From Ureibacillus thermophilus (lineage in GTDB: Bacteria > Bacillota > Bacilli > Bacillales_A > Planococcaceae), in NCBI RefSeq assembly GCF_042657185.1, contig NZ_JBHSNN010000021.1: a stretch of DNA of 64,000 nt; one strand, given 5' to 3'. The notes beneath the pieces were generated by a model that saw only the letters and a program-made list of their open reading frames with translations, had not been told where the DNA came from and ran no database searches. The position numbers were made by a program, and so were the translations under genes. Position 1 is the stretch's first letter. Each line of letters opens with the position of its first letter. This document shows, one piece after another, positions 49,670 through 58,295 of the stretch.

Positions 49670-49697
49670 AAAGACCGGCTCAAAAATGGAGCCAGTC
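49670..49697 (-). terminator. Terminator of hit
   Basis: GACTGGCTCC and the GAGCCGGTC arm pair around ATTTTT, followed by TTTTTATTT on the minus strand. Confidence 0.8.
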
Positions 49698-49703
49698 CGA
49701 ATC

Positions 49704-50129
49704 TTATTCATTTAAATTTGCTTTGATTTCTTCTGCAATCGTTTTTAATTGTTCAGGCGTAAACTCGTCTTTTTTTGCTTCCCATCTTACTTTTAATCCG
49801 TCGCTTTCATCATAGCGGGGAATGAAATGCAAATGATAATGGAACACAGTTTGTCCAGCAAAGGCGCCATTATTATTCACCGTATTCATTCCAACTGGGT
49901 TGAATGCTTTTTTAATGGCATTTGCAATTTTTGGTGCAGCTGCATATAAATTTCTTGCTACATCTTCAGGCATTTCAAAAAGATCTTTTACGTGTTGTTT
50001 TGGAATGAGCAATGTATGTCCTTTTGTTAGTGGAGCTACATCCATAAACGCTAGTACGTGTTCATCTTCATATACTTTATTGGACGGAATGGACCCTTCA
50101 ATAATTTTGCAGAAAATGCAGTCGCTCAT
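49704..50129 (-). CDS. hit: HIT family protein
   Basis: A small nucleotide hydrolase or transferase, of 141 residues. The triad motif HYHLHFIP, the His-phi-His-phi-His element, is near residue 97, and CIFCKI near 3 is the usual N-terminus with an additional zinc-binding look. DEHVLAFMDVAPLTKGHTLLIPKQHV is typical. ATG 50129 (MSDCIFCKI) has AAGGATT upstream; a TTG at 50138 adds three residues. Divergent from ecsA, as in Bacillus subtilis. Confidence 0.94.
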   Translation of the reverse strand: MSDCIFCKIIEGSIPSNKVYEDEHVLAFMDVAPLTKGHTLLIPKQHVKDLFEMPEDVARNLYAAAPKIANAIKKAFNPVGMNTVNNNGAFAGQTVFHYHLHFIPRYDESDGLKVRWEAKKDEFTPEQLKTIAEEIKANLNE

Positions 50130-50223
50130 TTCACCCAATCCTTTCTTTCAAAATTTTATTTTCATTTTAACATAATTCCTTCCATTTTTGATACACTGTA
50201 GGAAGAATAGGAGTGTTAGAAAT

Positions 50224-50958
50224 ATGTTGGAACTAAAGGATGTAACAGGCGGCTATACAAGAAAACCGGTCATTAAGGATTTAAATTTTTCCATTGGACA
50301 AGGGGAATTGGTGGGGTTAATAGGATTAAATGGTGCAGGAAAAAGTACAACCATTAAACACATTATCGGCACACTGATTCCACAAAAAGGGGAAATTCGA
50401 TTAAATGGGGTGACCTTGCAAGAAGATATTGAAAAATACCGTTCCTCTTTCTCTTATATTCCCGAAACGCCGGTATTATATGAGGAATTGACGTTAAAAG
50501 AACATTTGGAATTGACAGCCATGGCTTATGGCATTGATGAGAAGACGTTGAAAGAACGCTCTGAAAAATTATTGGAAGAGTTTCGAATGGAGAAGCGGCT
50601 TAATTGGTTCCCATCCCATTTCTCAAAAGGGATGAAACAAAAGGTGATGATTATGTGCGCCTTTTTGGTCAAGCCTTCTTTATATATTATTGATGAACCG
50701 TTTGTAGGGCTAGATCCATTGGCCATTCAATCTTTGCTTGAGCAGATTTCGGAGCGTAAAAGAGAAGGGGCTTCTGTATTAATGTCCACCCATGTTTTAT
50801 CAACTGCCGAAAAGTATTGCGACCGCATTATTTTTCTTCACGAAGGCCGCGTTCGTGCACAGGGAACGATGAATGATTTGCGGGAAGCGTTCGGCATGCC
50901 AAATGCCACACTGGACGATTTGTATATCGCCATGACGAAGGAAGAGCGGCATGAATAA
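50224..50958 (+). CDS. ecsA: ABC transporter ATP-binding protein EcsA
   Basis: The ATPase of the Ecs exporter, which in Bacillus is needed for secretion, competence and regulated proteolysis of membrane-anchored factors. The 244-residue protein begins MLELKDVTGGYT, with Walker A GLNGAGKST near residue 37, the FSKGMKQKVMIMCAF signature region and YIIDEPFVGLD Walker B near 155. ATG 50224 has AGGAGTG upstream; a longer frame from 50188 is not needed. It overlaps ecsB by eight bases. Confidence 0.93.
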   Translation: MLELKDVTGGYTRKPVIKDLNFSIGQGELVGLIGLNGAGKSTTIKHIIGTLIPQKGEIRLNGVTLQEDIEKYRSSFSYIPETPVLYEELTLKEHLELTAMAYGIDEKTLKERSEKLLEEFRMEKRLNWFPSHFSKGMKQKVMIMCAFLVKPSLYIIDEPFVGLDPLAIQSLLEQISERKREGASVLMSTHVLSTAEKYCDRIIFLHEGRVRAQGTMNDLREAFGMPNATLDDLYIAMTKEERHE

Positions 50959-52150
50959 CTTGACAGATGTTTGGTCCAAACGGTTTGAACATTATCTTTT
51001 AGAAGTTCAAAAATATATGCGGTTTGTCTTTACTGGGCATTTGGCGATTGTATTAGTGTTTGCCATTGGGGCGTTGGCGTATCAATATAGCGAATGGCTG
51101 CATGTTGTGTCTCCGGATTTTCCTGCTGATTGGCTCGCTGCAGTCATTGTAGGAATTGTTGTCTGTTTTTCTCGGACTGTCACATTGCTTCGGGAACCGG
51201 ATCAAGTGTATTTGCTGCCGCTGGAAAAAGAGATGCATCTTTATTTTCGAAAAGCGCTGAATTGGACATTTTGGTCCCAAGTGATTTTGCCGGTGATTTG
51301 CTATATTGTTTTGATTCCTTTAATAAATGCAGTGACAGATTTATCAACGTGGCAAATATGGCTCGGCCTATTGTTCGTGATTCTTTTAAAATATATGAAC
51401 GTTCAAGCAGAATTCCATTACCGTTTTGCTTATCGCGGCTATTATGTGGTTTATGATCGCATTGCACGGATGGCGGTATCCATTTTGGCGGTGCAGTCCG
51501 CATTGTCTGATTCCTTTTGGTGGGCAATTATTTATTTCGTGCTGCTTTTAGTGTATAATGCTTCGTTATCAAAAAAAGCAAAGGTGCAACCGATTCCTTA
51601 TGAGCATTTTGTCAAATTGGAACAAAATCGAATGATGGCCTTTTATCGGTTTGCCAATTATTTTACCGATGTTCCTCATATCCGCGGGGTAGTAAAGCGG
51701 AGAACTTGGCTGGATGCCGTTTACAAGTTTGTTCCATATAAAAAGGAAAATACACAAAGTTATTTAATATTCCGTACCTTTGTCAGAACGAATGACCATT
51801 TTTATTTATGGGTGCGTTTAACGCTTATTTCTGCAATCGTGGCTCTATTAATTGATATTCCTGTTGTTTTATGGATTGTGGCAGGGGCTTTAAGTTTTGC
51901 GACCACGATTCAATTGAAATATGCGTTGTTATCTTCGAGCGACTTTCGCATGGACATGCTCTATCCTATTAAGGACAATCAACGGAAGAAAGCCGTTCAA
52001 AAATTGCTCCGCATCTTTATGGTTATGCAAGCTATGATTGTAATGCTTTGCGCCATTGGACATCCATTGTTCTTCGTTTCGGCGTTGATTGTGATTGTTG
52101 TAAATGAATTGACATTCTGCATGTCAAAGGATCCGTCAGTGCAAGTTTAG
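50951..52150 (+). CDS. ecsB: ABC transporter permease EcsB
   Basis: Membrane subunit of the Ecs exporter, 399 residues with about six to eight spans (GHLAIVLVFAIGALAYQYSEW, AAVIVGIVVCFSRTV, VILPVICYIVLIPLI and more). DQVYLLPLEKEMHLYFRKALNWTFWSQ near residue 82 matches EcsB. It starts inside the end of ecsA (ATGA-type overlap) and shares its message. ecsC is not found after it; a terminator follows and the next gene is on the other strand. Confidence 0.93.
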   Translation: MNNLTDVWSKRFEHYLLEVQKYMRFVFTGHLAIVLVFAIGALAYQYSEWLHVVSPDFPADWLAAVIVGIVVCFSRTVTLLREPDQVYLLPLEKEMHLYFRKALNWTFWSQVILPVICYIVLIPLINAVTDLSTWQIWLGLLFVILLKYMNVQAEFHYRFAYRGYYVVYDRIARMAVSILAVQSALSDSFWWAIIYFVLLLVYNASLSKKAKVQPIPYEHFVKLEQNRMMAFYRFANYFTDVPHIRGVVKRRTWLDAVYKFVPYKKENTQSYLIFRTFVRTNDHFYLWVRLTLISAIVALLIDIPVVLWIVAGALSFATTIQLKYALLSSSDFRMDMLYPIKDNQRKKAVQKLLRIFMVMQAMIVMLCAIGHPLFFVSALIVIVVNELTFCMSKDPSVQV

Positions 52151-52158
52151 AGTTTTAG

Positions 52159-52196
52159 AAGCGGCTTGAGTATGAGCTTAAGCTGCTTTTTTTATT
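52159..52196 (+). terminator. Terminator of ecsAB
   Basis: AAGCGGCTTGAG pairs with CTTAAGCTGCTT, followed by seven T residues. Confidence 0.8.
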
Positions 52197-52228
52197 TTGT
52201 ATTGGGACACTGCTTCTTCTGGAAGGAA

Positions 52229-52258
52229 AAAGCTGACTCAATGGATTGGGTCAGCTTT
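52229..52258 (-). terminator. Terminator of hmoB
   Basis: AAAGCTGACTCAAT and ATTGGGTCAGCTTT pair around GG; on the minus strand TTTTTCC follows. It overlaps the end of hmoB. Confidence 0.75.
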
Positions 52259-52769
52259 CTTGTTCTTCCGCTTTTTGTTTTGCGCCAGAGTAGGTTGTGA
52301 TATATATGGCCGCATTGAAGATATTGTCTTTTTTGACACCGATCTTAAAGTTTTCTAGTTCTTGGGCAATTGGATCGTATTTTTTCCAAATATCATAAGA
52401 GCGTTTGTCGGTCCATTGAAGGAGAATCACGTAGGTTTCAGATTTTTTAGGACGAAGAAGTCGATAGGCAACCAGCCCCGTTTGCTCTTTTAATCTTCCG
52501 GAACGTTCTTTTATATTTTTTTCAAAAACCGGTCTCCCTTCATCCGAAACAGGAATATGGTATAGAGTGAAAAAACCTGATTGCTGCAGTTCATTTGCTC
52601 CATCAACCACTTCATATATTCTCGGCGTTTGGAAAACCGTTTTTCTTTCAGTCTCATGAAGCAAAAGGGTTTCTGTCGTTCCATAGAGAATATACATCTT
52701 TTCATTTCCATGTTTCTTATGCAATTTTTCCATAAATAGTGGAGTTCCGGTCGTCATGTAAAAGTTCAT
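52251..52769 (-). CDS. hmoB: Heme-degrading monooxygenase HmoB-like
   Basis: A 172-residue protein of the antibiotic-biosynthesis-monooxygenase (ABM) fold that breaks down heme to release iron. The N-terminal 70 residues form a less conserved extension; the ABM part from about 75 holds FTLYHIPVSDEGRPVFEKNIKERSGRLKEQTGLVAYRLLRPKKSETYVILLQWTDKRSYDIWKK. Such a two-part layout matches YhgC/HmoB of Bacillus subtilis, which is also next to hemEHY. AAGGAGG precedes the ATG at 52769. Confidence 0.85.
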   Translation of the reverse strand: MNFYMTTGTPLFMEKLHKKHGNEKMYILYGTTETLLLHETERKTVFQTPRIYEVVDGANELQQSGFFTLYHIPVSDEGRPVFEKNIKERSGRLKEQTGLVAYRLLRPKKSETYVILLQWTDKRSYDIWKKYDPIAQELENFKIGVKKDNIFNAAIYITTYSGAKQKAEEQES

Positions 52770-53070
52770 TTTGATTCCTCCTTAATTACTTTGTTTCATC
52801 ATGTGACTTAATTTTGTCAAAAATTCATTAAGAAAAATGAGCTATTAAAAGAACATTTTTATGACATTTGTCAGAGAAAGCTATACAATGGTAAAGGAAC
52901 AGTATATATTGATGGGTATCAATGAAGTAGTGGATGAATTCCAAGATTATAGTTATTATAATGAATTGTAGTAATTTTCAGCGATGAAATTTCTTGAAAA
53001 GTGAAAAATTGCAATCGATTTCATTGAACTTTTCGTCAAACGATTATCTTTTGAGGGGAAGGTTATAAAA
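52770..53070. promoter_or_regulatory. Divergent hmoB-hemE region with a PerR-like box
   Basis: TTATAGTTATTATAA at 52947-52961 differs from the PerR consensus TTATAATNATTATAA at one position. It is about 110 bp before hemE and about 180 bp from hmoB. PerR, a peroxide-sensing repressor, controls other heme genes in Bacillus. No clear promoter boxes beyond AT-rich stretches are seen. Confidence 0.55.
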
Positions 53071-54129
53071 ATGAGGCAAATCAACGACACATTAATTCGA
53101 GCAGCAAGGGGAGAACGAACGGAATATACACCGGTATGGTATATGCGCCAAGCAGGACGTTCGCAACCAGAGTATCGAAAAATAAAAGAAAAATATTCAC
53201 TGGAAGAAATTACAAAACAACCGGAGCTTTGTGCATATGTTACAAGACTGCCTGTCGAACAATATCATGTCGATGCAGCGATTCTTTATAAAGATATTGT
53301 GACGCCTTTGCCAAGCATCGGAGTTGATGTCAAAATCAAGCCGGGCGTTGGTCCTGTCATTTCCAATCCTATTCGAAGCGTAGAAGATGTGGAAAAGTTG
53401 GGCGAGTTTTATCCGAAGGAACATACGCCATATGTGTTTGAAACGATCAGACTTTTAACAGAAGAGCAGTTGGATGTGCCGCTCATTGGATTTACTGGCG
53501 CTCCTTTTACTTTAGCCAGCTACATGATTGAAGGAGGCCCTTCCAGAAATTACAGTAAAACAAAATCATTTATGGTTTCTGATCCAAAAGCATGGTTTAA
53601 ATTGATGGATAAGCTTGCGGATATGATTATTGCGGATATTTCAGCCCAAGTGGAGGCCGGTGCAACCGCCATTCAAGTGTTTGACTCTTGGGTGGGAGCA
53701 TTGAACGTTGATGACTACCGCGTATTTATTAAACCAGTCATGACTCGCATTTTTGCAGAGTTGCGCAATCAAAATGTTCCATTAATTTTATTTGGTGTTG
53801 GAGCAAGCCATTTACTTCATGAGTGGAATGATTTGCCAATTGATGTTGTGGGACTTGATTGGCGGATGCCGATACGCAAAGCCCGTGAATTAGGGGTAGA
53901 AAAAGCTGTCCAAGGAAATTTAGATCCTTCCATTCTTTTAGCGGATTGGTCTGTCATTGAACGAAGAGCGAAAGATATTATCGACCAAGGTATCGAATTG
54001 CCGGGAGGACACATCTTTAACTTAGGACATGGCGTATTCCCTGAGGTAAATCCTGAAGTATTAAAACGATTGACAAATTTAATCCATGATTACAGCAGAG
54101 AACGGATTGCTAAACTAGCAAATGAATAA
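53071..54129 (+). CDS. hemE: Uroporphyrinogen decarboxylase HemE
   Basis: Removes four carboxyl groups from uroporphyrinogen III, giving coproporphyrinogen III. At 352 aa it has the standard length. RTEYTPVWYMRQAGRSQPEYR near residue 16 contains the Arg residues that bind substrate acids. IEGGPSRNYSKTK and VFDSWVGALN follow near 150 and 210, and FNLGHGVFPEVNPEVLKRL is near the end. AGGGGAAGG precedes ATG 53071. It is first of hemE-hemH-hemY, the usual Firmicutes coproporphyrin-route cluster. Confidence 0.97.
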   Translation: MRQINDTLIRAARGERTEYTPVWYMRQAGRSQPEYRKIKEKYSLEEITKQPELCAYVTRLPVEQYHVDAAILYKDIVTPLPSIGVDVKIKPGVGPVISNPIRSVEDVEKLGEFYPKEHTPYVFETIRLLTEEQLDVPLIGFTGAPFTLASYMIEGGPSRNYSKTKSFMVSDPKAWFKLMDKLADMIIADISAQVEAGATAIQVFDSWVGALNVDDYRVFIKPVMTRIFAELRNQNVPLILFGVGASHLLHEWNDLPIDVVGLDWRMPIRKARELGVEKAVQGNLDPSILLADWSVIERRAKDIIDQGIELPGGHIFNLGHGVFPEVNPEVLKRLTNLIHDYSRERIAKLANE

Positions 54130-54153
54130 AAATTTGTTTATGAGGTGAAAACA

Positions 54154-55086
54154 TTGAAACCAGTACATGGTTTATTAGTGATGGCATATGGCACGCCATA
54201 TAAAGAAGAAGATATTGAAAGATATTATACACATATTCGTCATGGGAGAAGACCTTCCCAAGAACATATAGATGATTTGAAAGCCCGTTATAAAGCGATT
54301 GGCGGTATTTCTCCTCTTGCAGAAATGACAAAAAAACAAGCAGAGGCGCTTGTCAATCGTTTAAATGAAGTCCAAGATGAAGTGGAATATAAATTATACA
54401 TCGGTTTAAAACATATCGAGCCGTTTATTGAAGATGCTGTTGAGCAAATGGTGAAAGATGGAATTCAGGAAGCAGTTTCGATTGTATTGGCTCCTCACTT
54501 TTCCACATTTTCCATTCAATCATATAATGGCAGAGCGAAAGAAACGGCGGATAAATTGGGCGGCACTTTGAAAATTAATTCTGTGGAAGCATGGTATGAT
54601 GAGCCAAAATTTATTGAATATTGGGCTCAAGCCATTCTGAAAGAGTTCGAAAAAATGTCCGAGGAAGAAAAGGAAAAAGCTTGTGTCATTGTTTCCAACC
54701 ATTCCTTGCCTGAAAAAATTAAACAAGTAGGCGACCCATATGAACAACAGCTTTTTGAAACAGCCCGTTTAATTCAAGAAAAAACAGGGCTTCCAAATGT
54801 GGAAGTGGGATGGCAATCAGCAGGACAAACACCTGAACCATGGCTTGGTCCGGATGTACAAGATTTAACAAGAGAGCTTTATGAGAAAAAAGGATATCGT
54901 TCATTCGTATATGCACCAGTTGGATTTGTAACAGAGCATTTAGAAGTGCTATACGACAACGATATTGAATGCAAAAATGTGTGCGATGAATTGGGAGCAA
55001 ATTACTATCGCCCACCAATGCCAAATACGCATCCGTTATTTATCGATGCGATGATTGATGCTATTTTTAAAATGCTAGAGAAATAA
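54154..55086 (+). CDS. hemH: Ferrochelatase HemH (coproporphyrin ferrochelatase)
   Basis: Inserts iron into coproporphyrin III in the Gram-positive heme route. The 310-residue protein begins MKPVHGLLVMAYGTPYKEEDIERYYTHIRHGRRP. LAPHFSTFSIQSYN near residue 115 and SNHSLPEKI near 180 carry the active-site His, and PVGFVTEHLEVLYDNDIEC near 255 has the metal-site Glu. The start is TTG 54154, preceded by GAGGTG; GTG 54145 overlaps that site and is less likely. hemY starts 6 bp after the stop. Confidence 0.94.
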   Translation: MKPVHGLLVMAYGTPYKEEDIERYYTHIRHGRRPSQEHIDDLKARYKAIGGISPLAEMTKKQAEALVNRLNEVQDEVEYKLYIGLKHIEPFIEDAVEQMVKDGIQEAVSIVLAPHFSTFSIQSYNGRAKETADKLGGTLKINSVEAWYDEPKFIEYWAQAILKEFEKMSEEEKEKACVIVSNHSLPEKIKQVGDPYEQQLFETARLIQEKTGLPNVEVGWQSAGQTPEPWLGPDVQDLTRELYEKKGYRSFVYAPVGFVTEHLEVLYDNDIECKNVCDELGANYYRPPMPNTHPLFIDAMIDAIFKMLEK

Positions 55087-55092
55087 TAGAAA

Positions 55093-56514
55093 GTGATGAT
55101 GAGGGTGACGAATCGAAAAAAAATAGCTGTCATTGGCGGTGGTATTACTGGGTTAACTGCAGCGTTTTATTTGGATAAGTATGCGCGGGAACGTCACTTG
55201 CCTTTAGATGTGATGTTAATTGAATCGTCATTAAGATTAGGTGGCAAAATCCAAACTTTAAGAAAAGATGGATTTATTATTGAACGGGGTCCTGAATCTT
55301 TTGTTGATCATGAAAATGGCATGATGGAATTGGCGAAACATTTGGGAATGGAAAATGAAGTTGTAACCAATAAAAAAGGTCAAACATATGTGGCTGTTGG
55401 TGGACATCTGTATCCCATTCCCAATGGTATTTTATTTGGTGGGTCACCCATTGTCCCCTCATTATTAACTTCTGGGATTGTTTCATTAAGTGGAAAGTTT
55501 CGCGCTGCAGGAGATTTAGTATTGCCTAAAATGAGGGAAAATAAGGATGAACCAATTGGGGACTTTTTCCGACGCCGATTTGGAAAAGAAGTAGTTGAAA
55601 ACTTAGTAGAGCCGCTGCTTGCAGGAACTTTTGCAGGTGATATTGATCGGCTGAGCATTCAATCCATGTTTCCGGAGATTTATGAACTTGAAAAACAATA
55701 TCGCAGTTTAATTTATGGCATGAAAAAAACGAACTTTTCCTTTTTAAGCAGCCAGATGAAAGGCTACCAAACATTCAAAAACGGTTTAGAAACGTTAGTG
55801 GAAAAATTGGAAGAACAGCTGCCGTCAAAAACGATTTTAAAAGGCGTGAAAGTAGAATCAATTGATAAGCTGCAAGACGGCACGCTGCAAATTTATTTTA
55901 ATAATATCGCGCCGCTCAAATGCCATGGAGTGATTGTCACAACTTCTTTGAATGAAGCGAAAAATATGTTTCATCATTACGGAATGTTCTATGAGATTCC
56001 AGATATGAGCTATGCGACGATTGCAACGGTTACAATGGCCTTTGAAGGGATCGATAGCGAGAAATACAAGGATGCAATTAGTTTTTATTTTGCAAGAAAC
56101 AGCGATATTTCCATTACGACTTGCACATGGAGCAATCATAAGTGGGATAATGTAGCGCCTGAAGGATATGATTTGCTCCGGACGTATATTGGCCGTGTGG
56201 GAGACGAAGCCATCGTAGAATTGTCTGATGCGGATATTGAAAAAACGGTGCTTCGTGATTTAGAGAAATCCCTTGGAATTACCCAAAAACCAGCGTTTAC
56301 TGTAGTTTCGCGATGGAAGCAATCAATGCCGCAATATACGGTGGGGCATGAGAAACGGTTGGAAAAAATGAGGGGGATTCTCAAGAAAGAATTTCCTAAT
56401 GTGAAATTAGCGGGAAGTTCATATGAAGGAATCAGTGTTCCAGATTGTGTGCTGCAAGGCAGACAAGCGGCAGAAGAAATAGTGGATAAGATGTTTCAAG
56501 CGCAATTCGTTTAA
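55093..56514 (+). CDS. hemY: Coproporphyrinogen III oxidase (oxygen-dependent) HemY/CgoX
   Basis: A flavoenzyme that takes six electrons from coproporphyrinogen III, using oxygen. The FAD-binding start KKIAVIGGGITGLTAAFYL is near residue 10; IERGPESFVD near 60 and EPLLAGTFAGD near 175 are typical, and the C-terminal LAGSSYEGISVPDCVLQGRQAAEEI closes the FAD site. The start is not settled: GTG 55093, ATG 55096/55099 and GTG 55105 are all near, and I kept the longest. It is the last gene of the hemEHY operon, followed by a terminator. Confidence 0.94.
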   Translation: MMMRVTNRKKIAVIGGGITGLTAAFYLDKYARERHLPLDVMLIESSLRLGGKIQTLRKDGFIIERGPESFVDHENGMMELAKHLGMENEVVTNKKGQTYVAVGGHLYPIPNGILFGGSPIVPSLLTSGIVSLSGKFRAAGDLVLPKMRENKDEPIGDFFRRRFGKEVVENLVEPLLAGTFAGDIDRLSIQSMFPEIYELEKQYRSLIYGMKKTNFSFLSSQMKGYQTFKNGLETLVEKLEEQLPSKTILKGVKVESIDKLQDGTLQIYFNNIAPLKCHGVIVTTSLNEAKNMFHHYGMFYEIPDMSYATIATVTMAFEGIDSEKYKDAISFYFARNSDISITTCTWSNHKWDNVAPEGYDLLRTYIGRVGDEAIVELSDADIEKTVLRDLEKSLGITQKPAFTVVSRWKQSMPQYTVGHEKRLEKMRGILKKEFPNVKLAGSSYEGISVPDCVLQGRQAAEEIVDKMFQAQFV

Positions 56515-56572
56515 ATGAAAGGTTTCCAGAAAATCGGCAATTAGACCGATGGATGGAAGCCTTTCATTTTTG
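56515..56572 (+). terminator. Terminator of hemEHY
   Basis: ATGAAAGGTTTCC pairs with GGAAGCCTTTCAT, enclosing a second small stem (ATCGG/CCGAT); TTTTTG follows. Confidence 0.75.
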
Positions 56573-56644
56573 TTGAAAAATGGTATTACAGTAGGATGTT
56601 TCATTCGAAAAAATAGGGATAAATGTTTTTAGGGGTGTATGACA

Positions 56645-57118
56645 ATGAATAAAGAAGTGATTGTAAAGATTAACCGGCTTATGCTGGAGTCAATGACAGA
56701 TGATGAAATCAGGACGCTAATCATGAACGCAAGCGATTTAGAATTAAAAAATGCTTATAGCAAAATGTTGGATAGCTGTATGAATGATGTTGTAAATCGT
56801 GTATGGTATGCGCCATGGAAAATTGTGCTTGGAAGTTCAAAAGAGCAGATTGGCAGTATTGGATTCAAAGGCACGCCAATCAACCGTTCCGTAGAGATTG
56901 GCTACAACATCGATTCACCCTATGAGGGAAACGGCTATGCAATGGAAGATGGCAAAAGTCTAATAGAGTGGGCATTCGCACAGCAGGATGTATTATTTAT
57001 TGAGGCGGAAACGGCTGCAGATAACGCCGCATCTATGAGAATTCTGGAAAAATTAGAATTTAAGCCAAATGGCACAGGAGAAGAAGGGCTGAGATTTATA
57101 AAAGAGAAAATAAAGTAA
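56645..57118 (+). CDS. GNAT family acetyltransferase
   Basis: A 157-residue N-acetyltransferase of the RimJ/RimL-like GNAT type. IGSIGFKGTPINRSVEIGYNID carries beta strands 4-5, and YEGNGYAMEDGKSLIEWAF is the acetyl-CoA loop, with the Gly-rich turn shortened (usual Q/RxxGxG/A seen as EGNGYA). AETAADNAASMRILEKLEFKPNG is the C-terminal signature. ATG 56645 is preferred because AGGGGTG is seven bases upstream; ATG 56639 is possible. Its acceptor is unknown. Confidence 0.85.
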   Translation: MNKEVIVKINRLMLESMTDDEIRTLIMNASDLELKNAYSKMLDSCMNDVVNRVWYAPWKIVLGSSKEQIGSIGFKGTPINRSVEIGYNIDSPYEGNGYAMEDGKSLIEWAFAQQDVLFIEAETAADNAASMRILEKLEFKPNGTGEEGLRFIKEKIK

Positions 57119-57126
57119 ACGCAGTA

Positions 57127-57162
57127 ATGGGCTCCCTCCTAGTGGCGAGAGGCTCTTTTTTC
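57127..57162 (+). terminator. Probable terminator of the GNAT gene
   Basis: GGGCTCCCTC and GAGAGGCTC form an imperfect stem around CTAGTGGC, followed by TTTTTTC. Confidence 0.5.
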
Positions 57163-57341
57163 TTATAGATTTAATCGGCAAAAACTAGAAAAGTTCATCC
57201 GCATAAGAAGACACCTCACCTCCCTATATATGCAAGAAAAAACTACCTCCAATCAAAGTATAAAATTTGAAAAGATTGTCAAATTTATTTCATCAAAACT
57301 TCACACTTTTTCACTACACTTATAGGATGAGAGGTGATTGT

Positions 57342-58295
57342 TTGAAAAACTGGACAGTCCTATTATTTTTATGCTTGATTTGGATAATGCAAGGATGCAT
57401 TGATGAACGTTTTTCATCCATCAATCCCCATCAGTCCTTTGTTGCTTCTGTCAATATATTGGAACCCTCAATCGATTTTTTAGATTCAAAGGGAGAACGG
57501 ATTACCACATGGAAATTTGAAAAAGCGTATACGGGGGCAGCATTGATTCCTTTTGACCGCATCGTGCTTTATGGACACCAATTAGATGAAGTAGACATTT
57601 ACGAGTTGTCCAGCGGGAAATTAATCCAATCCATTAAAACGGGTACAGGAACAACAAATGCTTACTACGATCAAAAGGAAAAAATGCTGTTTATTGCCAA
57701 TAGCAAGAAAAATACAGTGACAAGTTATGATGAACATGGAGAAAAACAAGGAGAAATTCGCCTGCAGGATTATCCAATGTCCATGGATAGTTATCAAGGC
57801 AAATTATATATCATCAATTACAAAGCCCCTGCCCTGTCCGTTGTGGATATAAAAACGATGAAACTTCTCGATGAATGGTCCATTGATAAATCTTCGAGCG
57901 GAATGCAAATTGTAGAGGAGACAGGAACTATTTGGATTGGAGGGCATGGTGAAGGAAGCCGTCCTAATCAAAAAGTAAAAGTGCTGGATTTAAAGACGGG
58001 AGAGTTGCTGCAAGAAATTCAGGTTTCCCATATGCCTGTCGGATTTGCAAGAAATGAAGAGGCCATTTTTATCACCAACCATGGCTCCAATGAATTGTAT
58101 GCCTGCGATGTGAACGGGAATGTGTTATGGAGCAAAGAAGTAGGAGCCAATCCATTTTCTGTTGCTGCCTTTAAAGATATGATTATTGTAGCCGGATATG
58201 ATGACAATCGAGTATATTTCATAAAAGATGGAGAAATTGAGCAATCCATATCGACCGGGTCTGGGCCGTTCCAGTTGCTCGTAAGGGAGGTTTGA
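57342..58295 (+). CDS. Beta-propeller (YncE-like) lipoprotein
   Basis: A 317-residue lipoprotein. The signal peptide NWTVLLFLCLIWIMQGC ends in a lipobox with the anchoring Cys. The mature part has repeated blocks such as ELSSGKLIQSIKTGTGTTNAYYDQKEKMLFIANSKKNTVTSYD, DIKTMKLLDEWSID and DLKTGELLQEIQVSHMPVGFARNEEAIFITNHGSNELYACD, consistent with a seven-bladed YncE/SMP-30-like propeller. The start is TTG 57342 behind GAGAGGTGA. Its stop overlaps the next response regulator gene, so it may feed an extracellular signal to that system. Confidence 0.8.
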   Translation: MKNWTVLLFLCLIWIMQGCIDERFSSINPHQSFVASVNILEPSIDFLDSKGERITTWKFEKAYTGAALIPFDRIVLYGHQLDEVDIYELSSGKLIQSIKTGTGTTNAYYDQKEKMLFIANSKKNTVTSYDEHGEKQGEIRLQDYPMSMDSYQGKLYIINYKAPALSVVDIKTMKLLDEWSIDKSSSGMQIVEETGTIWIGGHGEGSRPNQKVKVLDLKTGELLQEIQVSHMPVGFARNEEAIFITNHGSNELYACDVNGNVLWSKEVGANPFSVAAFKDMIIVAGYDDNRVYFIKDGEIEQSISTGSGPFQLLVREV

